NCBI GenBank assembly: GCA_910580075.1
Contig: CAJTVR010000076.1
Location: 3,336 to 23,029, forward strand
Direction: 5' to 3'
Source: an uncultured Eubacterium sp.
Lineage (GTDB): Bacteria > Bacillota > Clostridia > Lachnospirales > Lachnospiraceae
DNA: 19,694 nucleotides
Below, one piece after another: positions 16,678 to 19,694 of the stretch (position 1 is the first letter of the stretch; each line of letters begins with the position of its first letter). Below the pieces are notes generated by a model that was not told the DNA's origin, did not search any database, and was given only the letters and a program-made list of their open reading frames with translations. The position numbers and the translations under genes were made by a program.

Positions 16678-18102
16678 TTAAATAAACACCATAGCACCAA
16701 TGACTGCTATATCATTTTCCTGATAAAAGCGCATGGCTTCATCTATGATCCGGTGTGTGGTTTTTCCGGCCCTGCACACCAGCAGAATATTTCCTGTTTG
16801 TGCCAGATCATCCCAGCATCCTATATTTTTTCCGGCATTTTCACAGACTTTCATTTCAAGTTCACAGTCTTTGAGCCATTTCAGCATGCTTTCCACGCAT
16901 TCCATTTCCTGGTCATCAAAAGAAAAATCCGATACCATATACAGCTTCCTGACTGCCCGTTTTTTACAGGCAAGCCTGATCCGATTCAGAATCTGCTCCT
17001 TTTCCTGTCCGCCGCTGATCCCCTGACATCCGGCTTTCTTAAGGCAGATACCCCCATAAACCGGAAACGTATAAAGTTCTTTCATTTCTTCTGCACTTTT
17101 AATTGTATCCTGAAGCAGATACCAGCATAAAAATATAGCGCAGCTGAGCAAAACCCCGATTCCTGCTCCATACAGTGCACTTTTCATACTGACACCAGTA
17201 CTTCCTGTCATATTGTTTATGTCTGTTTCCAGCTCTTCCTGTTCGTCCTGCGTGGCAGACAATTCTTTATACATTTTCATCTGCTCTTTGCTAAAAGCAT
17301 CTGTCATTGCTTTTAAATTTGCTCTGTCTGCTGTCAGCTGGGCCCTTTTATCCCGCTGCTGTGACTGCAGGCCTGTATCCGTCTGTATATTTTCCTGGCT
17401 GCTTATAAACACCAGTTTATGGTTTCCAGCTGTATTTTTTACTGTATCAGAGTAGTTTTTTAATGCAGCATGCACATCTTTCGCCATTTCATCTGCCATC
17501 CCTGCGTCACTGCCTGTTACTTCCACACATATCATTGATTCAAAACTCAGATTTTCATTTTCCGCATAATCCACAGCAGCCATATATGATAAATTAAATG
17601 TTTTCTGATATGCTGTAACAGCCTCTGTAAGATAGTTCTTATCTATCTTCCAGGTTTCATGATCAGACTTTTTTAGTGCATCTGCGGCACCTCCATTTGT
17701 AAGAAAACTCAAATAACTTTCTGTTATTTTCTGCAGTTCCCTGCGTCTGGCCTGTTCAATACTAAAAAGCATAGTAACCTTATTTTTATGATATGGATCT
17801 GCCTGCATCAGTATCGAATGGTTCAGATACTCTTCCAGTTCGTAAATCTCTTTTGCTAACACTACCGCAGATACTGCACTTTCCTTTTCTTCTTCTGACA
17901 GTTCTATTTCATCCAGAGTCTGCTCCTGAGTCACATCTGCTGTACCTGTTTGATTTCTTAAGTAAGAATATCCGGTAAATATAACTGCAGATACCAGCGC
18001 GCAGACAGCGATCTTTTTCCAGTGTATTAAAAAATCCTTCAACAGCTGCCTCAAGTCAATTTCCATGTCTTCGCTTTTTTTCCAATAGTCTTGTTTCTTC
18101 AT
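16678..18102 (-). CDS. Wzz/Wzc-type chain-length protein with kinase-like C-terminus lacking a P-loop
   Basis: A 474-residue polysaccharide co-polymerase. The order is: a short cytoplasmic start with MEIDLRQLLKDFLIHWKK, first membrane helix (about 31-48), a long external coiled-coil-rich region (about 50-305), second helix (about 311-330), then a cytoplasmic tail. After EEMKELYTFPVYGGI (338-352), the usual post-helix motif, the tail of about 120 residues looks like a bacterial tyrosine kinase Rossmann core: LYMVSDFSFDD where Walker A would be, and NILLVCRAGKTTHRIIDEA (438-456) like the Walker B and following helix. The glycine-lysine P-loop and a tyrosine cluster are absent, so catalysis is unlikely. 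It is second in the operon after the XRE gene. ATG start; the ribosome site GAGAGGA is rather distant. Confidence 0.8.
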   Translation of the reverse strand: MKKQDYWKKSEDMEIDLRQLLKDFLIHWKKIAVCALVSAVIFTGYSYLRNQTGTADVTQEQTLDEIELSEEEKESAVSAVVLAKEIYELEEYLNHSILMQADPYHKNKVTMLFSIEQARRRELQKITESYLSFLTNGGAADALKKSDHETWKIDKNYLTEAVTAYQKTFNLSYMAAVDYAENENLSFESMICVEVTGSDAGMADEMAKDVHAALKNYSDTVKNTAGNHKLVFISSQENIQTDTGLQSQQRDKRAQLTADRANLKAMTDAFSKEQMKMYKELSATQDEQEELETDINNMTGSTGVSMKSALYGAGIGVLLSCAIFLCWYLLQDTIKSAEEMKELYTFPVYGGICLKKAGCQGISGGQEKEQILNRIRLACKKRAVRKLYMVSDFSFDDQEMECVESMLKWLKDCELEMKVCENAGKNIGCWDDLAQTGNILLVCRAGKTTHRIIDEAMRFYQENDIAVIGAMVFI

Positions 18103-18140
18103 GATCGTATTTAGTCCTCTCCGTCTGTTTCACTAATTGA

Positions 18141-18500
18141 TCAGTCTTCATTCATGATCTCAGCGACCGATTTCATAATTTTCACATACATGGAATAACT
18201 GTCCCCCTGCTGTTTTTCTCTGCGCTTATCTGCAGTTTTATCCTTTACTTCCCACATACCGAGAACTGCATCCTCAGACGGATCAGCGATTCCCCAAAGC
18301 AGTTCATCTGCACCTGTCTTAAGAGAGTCACAAATATTTACAAAAGTTTCCATGCTCATAATTCTGGTACCGCGTTCGATGTGGCCAAGAAAAGACATAC
18401 TGATACCACATTTTTTTGCCAGCTCGTCCTGAGACCATCCCTTTGCTTTGCGCACCTGGCGGATACGCATTCCCATTTTCTTATAATCCAGTTCCTGCAT
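18141..18500 (-). CDS. XRE-family helix-turn-helix regulator
   Basis: A 119-residue DNA-binding protein, first gene of the operon. The Cro/C1-type HTH covers about 11-66: MRIRQVRKAKGWSQDELAKK, GISMSFLGHIERGTR, and the closing helix ETFVNICDSL. The C-terminal half is charged with no enzyme domain. It starts at an ATG with a strong AGGAGG five bases upstream. Being the first gene behind the candidate invertible promoter, it may control its own operon, and the palindromic repeats at 18749-18773 and 19045-19069 could be its operators. That link is inference. Confidence 0.93.
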   Translation of the reverse strand: MQELDYKKMGMRIRQVRKAKGWSQDELAKKCGISMSFLGHIERGTRIMSMETFVNICDSLKTGADELLWGIADPSEDAVLGMWEVKDKTADKRREKQQGDSYSMYVKIMKSVAEIMNED

Positions 18501-18742
18501 AATTTCCTCCTGTTTCCTGATCTGTCATATAACAGCATATGATCCGGTCCCTTCACAAAAACATCTGTACCCTTCATTAATTCTGCAAAATGTCATATGC
18601 ACCGGAACAGATTTTATTTTACAAATACATTCGCTTACACGGACGCCGTACAAAACATTCTAAAGAAGACGATTATCCATACGGTACCCGGGATATCTGT
18701 ACCTGATCCATGTGTGCAAAGCACTTTAGACACGGGACACTC
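18501..18742 (-). other. Operon leader between the left inverted repeat and the XRE gene
   Basis: About 240 bases. I see no convincing promoter of either strand and no T-run terminator in it, so expression of the operon would need a promoter from further right. There is a short GGTAC...GTACC inverted repeat around 18683-18703. One overlapping minus-strand frame beginning about 18577 runs into the XRE gene in another phase and is probably not real. Confidence 0.4.
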
Positions 18743-18774
18743 TTTTGCATAACATTTTATACCATATTGTTATG
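18743..18774 (-). repeat. Left inverted repeat of a candidate invertible segment
   Basis: The core at 18748-18773 matches the reverse complement of 19045-19070 at 24 of 26 bases, with further scattered matches on the outer side. The core is itself an imperfect palindrome: ATAACA at one end and TGTTAT at the other. It lies 248 bases upstream of the XRE start. Confidence 0.8.
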
Positions 18775-19007
18775 CTGTCCGCTTAGCCGGAACATCCTGG
18801 ACTCCCTTTATTTACGGGTTTTTTTGTGTATGAACATACAGACCGGGCAGCCCGCTTTGTTTCGAACAGGCTATATTCCCAGATACATGTGCAGTTATTT
18901 TTTTAGTTAGATTTGCGGTTATTTTTATATAATATAGACAATTTTGAATGACTCAGATAGAAAATAAAGACATAAAACTGGAATTATAAACAATTTTTTC
19001 TTTGGGG

Positions 19008-19036
19008 TTGCAAAATTGAAAAAGTTGATATAGAAT
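19008..19036 (+). promoter_or_regulatory. Sigma-A-like promoter inside the candidate invertible segment
   Basis: TTGCAA (19008-19013), a 17-base spacer and TAGAAT (19031-19036), preceded by A/T tracts. A second overlapping pair TTGAAA (19016-19021), 17 bases, TATAAG (19039-19044) uses the same region. Both read rightward, away from the operon. Confidence 0.55.
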
Positions 19037-19044
19037 ACTATAAG

Positions 19045-19076
19045 ATAACATTTTGGTATAAAATGTTATGTATAAG
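19045..19076 (+). repeat. Right inverted repeat of the candidate invertible segment
   Basis: ATAACATTTT (19045-19054), GGTAT, AAAATGTTAT (19060-19069): a perfect 10-bp dyad with a 5-base centre, which is also the inverted partner of the left repeat. The asymmetric centre is kept in inverted orientation, as recombination repeats require. The predicted transcription start of the promoter falls inside it. Confidence 0.8.
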
Positions 19077-19264
19077 AATTATTTATTTCAAAAAAATAAG
19101 GATAAGTTTACTTTTATTGACGTCAGGCAAAAAGAATCGTGAAATCAAATCTAAACCATACTATATGACAGGCACAAATATAGAAATACTGAACTGTCAA
19201 TAGAATTTTCAGGCTTTCCAGTCAGCCAGACAAATTATTTATACCATTCCCCGCCAAAATATAC
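19070..19264 (+). other. Non-coding-looking stretch right of the inverted repeat
   Basis: Two short plus-strand frames begin inside the right repeat, one of 46 codons (19063-19203) and one of 24 codons (from 19068). Neither has a ribosome site or a recognisable product. I see no clear terminator. In the present orientation this is what the segment's promoter would transcribe. Confidence 0.35.
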
Positions 19265-19270
19265 TATAAT
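19265..19270 (+). promoter_or_regulatory. -10 element (TATAAT) for the small hydrophobic protein gene
   Basis: A perfect TATAAT lies 80 bases before the small ORF. The matching -35 region at 17 bases (TACCAT) is poor, so only the -10 is supported. Confidence 0.45.
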
Positions 19271-19314
19271 ATCCCATAGTCAGTGCAGACAGTATGGGGA
19301 TAGTTCCTCGGCTG

Positions 19315-19336
19315 CCCTTTTCGGAAACGGAAAGGG
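19315..19336 (+). promoter_or_regulatory. Hairpin covering the ribosome site of the small hydrophobic gene
   Basis: CCCTTTTCG, GAAA, CGGAAAGGG form a 9-bp stem (one T-G pair) with a GAAA loop. Its 3' arm runs into the G7 tract (19334-19340) that would serve as Shine-Dalgarno for the ATG at 19351. Folding would limit translation, as in many type I toxin mRNAs. Confidence 0.6.
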
Positions 19337-19350
19337 GGGGTATGTGCAGA

Positions 19351-19434
19351 ATGAATACGCTAGAAGTGTTAACATTGGTACTTGTAATCTTTGCGGTACT
19401 TACATACCTTGATAATCACAACAGCCGTAAATAG
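19351..19434 (+). CDS. Small hydrophobic protein, type I toxin/holin-like
   Basis: A 27-residue peptide starting MNTLEVLTLVLVIFAVLTYL, so one membrane helix, followed by a short polar tail rich in Asn and ending Arg-Lys. This shape is that of small bacterial membrane toxins often labelled putative holin-like toxin in Firmicutes. The upstream in-frame ATG at 19342 would add three residues but leaves no room for the ribosome site. A hairpin lies over the G-rich ribosome site, and a 158-base imperfect inverted repeat follows directly. An antisense antitoxin RNA would be expected from that downstream region, but I cannot point to its promoter. Confidence 0.65.
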   Translation: MNTLEVLTLVLVIFAVLTYLDNHNSRK

Positions 19435-19442
19435 ACAGAAAT

Positions 19443-19600
19443 AAAGCTATCCCACTATTGCCAGCGGTTCTTTCTCATGTTTGGATATACTGCCAGATGC
19501 CGTTTTGCCAGAACATTTTTTTCTGGCAAAATCTGAACAGCCAGCCCAATGCGGTATATCCAAAGTTAAGAAAGAACCTTGCCAGCAGAGGGATAGCTTT
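19443..19600. repeat. Long imperfect inverted repeat downstream of the small hydrophobic gene
   Basis: The outer arms, AAAGCTATCCC at 19443 and GGGATAGCTTT ending at 19600, continue inward for about 50 bases with scattered mismatches (GGTTCTTTCT / AGAAAGAACC, TTTGGATATAC / GTATATCCAAA). Inside is a second perfect 11-bp hairpin TTTTGCCAGAA (19503-19513) with TTCTGGCAAAA (19521-19531). An RNA from either strand would fold into one long rod. It is either a structured RNA/terminator of the toxin unit or a MITE-like element. Confidence 0.7.
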
Positions 19601-19629
19601 GTGTAATTTACAATACATTTAGTTTCCGT

Positions 19630-19694
19630 CTAGGGTAATGGGGACGCTCCATGGTTTTCCTTACGGAGTTTTAGCAGTTCTTCCTGCTCTGGGG
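19630..19694 (-). CDS. C-terminal end of an unidentified gene (partial)
   Basis: From the window edge a minus-strand frame reads PEQEELLKLRKENHGASPLP and stops at a TAG at 19630-19632. The Glu/Lys/Leu pattern looks like a real helical C-terminus, perhaps the tail of a transposase-like or coiled-coil protein, but 20 residues are too few to name it. Confidence 0.3.
   Translation of the reverse strand, partial: PEQEELLKLRKENHGASPLP

Larger units (their letters stand above)
18743..19076. mobile_element. Candidate invertible promoter segment (inverton), read here in the OFF orientation
   Basis: Two inverted repeats flank about 270 very AT-rich bases with no gene. A promoter-like pair next to the right repeat points outwards to the right. 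If the segment flipped, it would lie at the left end and point at the XRE gene and the whole polysaccharide operon. No recombinase gene is in the window, so the enzyme would act from elsewhere. Twin operators of the XRE protein are the main alternative reading of the repeats. Confidence 0.6.

Noticed and set aside
18356..18577. 73-codon minus-strand frame overlapping the XRE gene
   Set aside because: It reads the XRE gene in another phase, and its own ribosome site is absent, while the XRE frame has AGGAGG and a clear HTH.
18683..18703. GGTAC...GTACC inverted repeat in the leader as an operator
   Set aside because: Arms of five bases are common by chance and nothing else supports it.
18797..18830. 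Terminator-like CCC...GGG followed by seven T on the plus strand inside the candidate inverton
   Set aside because: The stem is only about three base pairs, too weak to claim.
19068..19142. 24-codon frame containing KFTFID, reminiscent of the start of cytosine DNA methyltransferases
   Set aside because: The match is six residues, with no following catalytic motif in any frame.
19063..19203. 46-codon plus-strand ORF starting in the right inverted repeat
   Set aside because: It has no ribosome site, no recognisable product and unconvincing composition; noted only as part of the intergenic stretch.
19334..19340. G7 tract before the small hydrophobic gene as a fourth phase-variable site
   Set aside because: It is shorter than the others, non-coding, and explained as the ribosome site arm of the hairpin.

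Overview
The window looks like part of a low-GC Firmicutes chromosome, most likely a gut Lachnospiraceae. This rests on AT-rich codon use, AGGAGG-type ribosome sites, GTG/TTG starts, LicD and EpsG-type polymerase genes, and a DPPR-synthase-like UbiA gene in a polysaccharide locus. Genus is not assignable by eye. Almost everything between about 18500 and 1 is one leftward (minus-strand) operon for a cell-surface polysaccharide.

Layout from the right (promoter side) to the left. 19265-19632 holds a small hydrophobic protein gene preceded by a hairpin over its ribosome site and followed by a long imperfect inverted repeat, which resembles a type I toxin module. At the extreme right is the tail of an unidentified minus-strand gene. 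18743-19076 is a candidate invertible promoter segment: two nearly identical 26-base repeats in opposite orientation flank about 270 bases. Inside it, next to the right repeat, a promoter-like TTGCAA-17-TAGAAT points away from the operon. The operon then runs leftward: an XRE regulator, a Wzz-like chain-length protein with a kinase-like C-terminus lacking a P-loop, LicD, an EpsG-type polymerase, a GT2 fused to an RGTD domain, a GT4, a frameshifted flippase, a stand-alone RGTD protein, a 28-residue ORF, a UDP-xylose synthase, a polytopic membrane protein, a UbiA-type polyprenyl-phosphate phosphoribosyltransferase, a GT2, a polysaccharide deacetylase, a GT4, GDP-mannose 4,6-dehydratase, GDP-fucose synthase, and the N-terminal third of another GT4. 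That last gene breaks off where it meets the 3' end and terminator of a long-variable-arm tRNA (Ser-type).

Function: the genes can supply GDP-L-fucose (gmd, fcl), UDP-xylose (if UDP-glucuronate is made elsewhere) and a lipid-linked pentose donor (UbiA). They also encode several glycosyltransferases, a phosphotransferase-type decoration enzyme (LicD), a deacetylase, and Wzx/Wzy/Wzz-type export and polymerisation parts. No priming phosphoglycosyltransferase, intact BY-kinase or CpsB-type phosphatase is seen, so those must lie elsewhere.

The most notable signal is several layers of probable phase variation in one locus. There is the candidate promoter inversion, plus three long poly-G tracts (10, 9 and 9 G on the coding strand). 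Two lie inside enzyme genes, where any slip by one base truncates the protein. The third lies at a stop/start junction, where one extra G would fuse the deacetylase in frame to the next glycosyltransferase. A single-base frameshift in the flippase and the broken last gene suggest that this copy, as sequenced, may be switched off or decaying.
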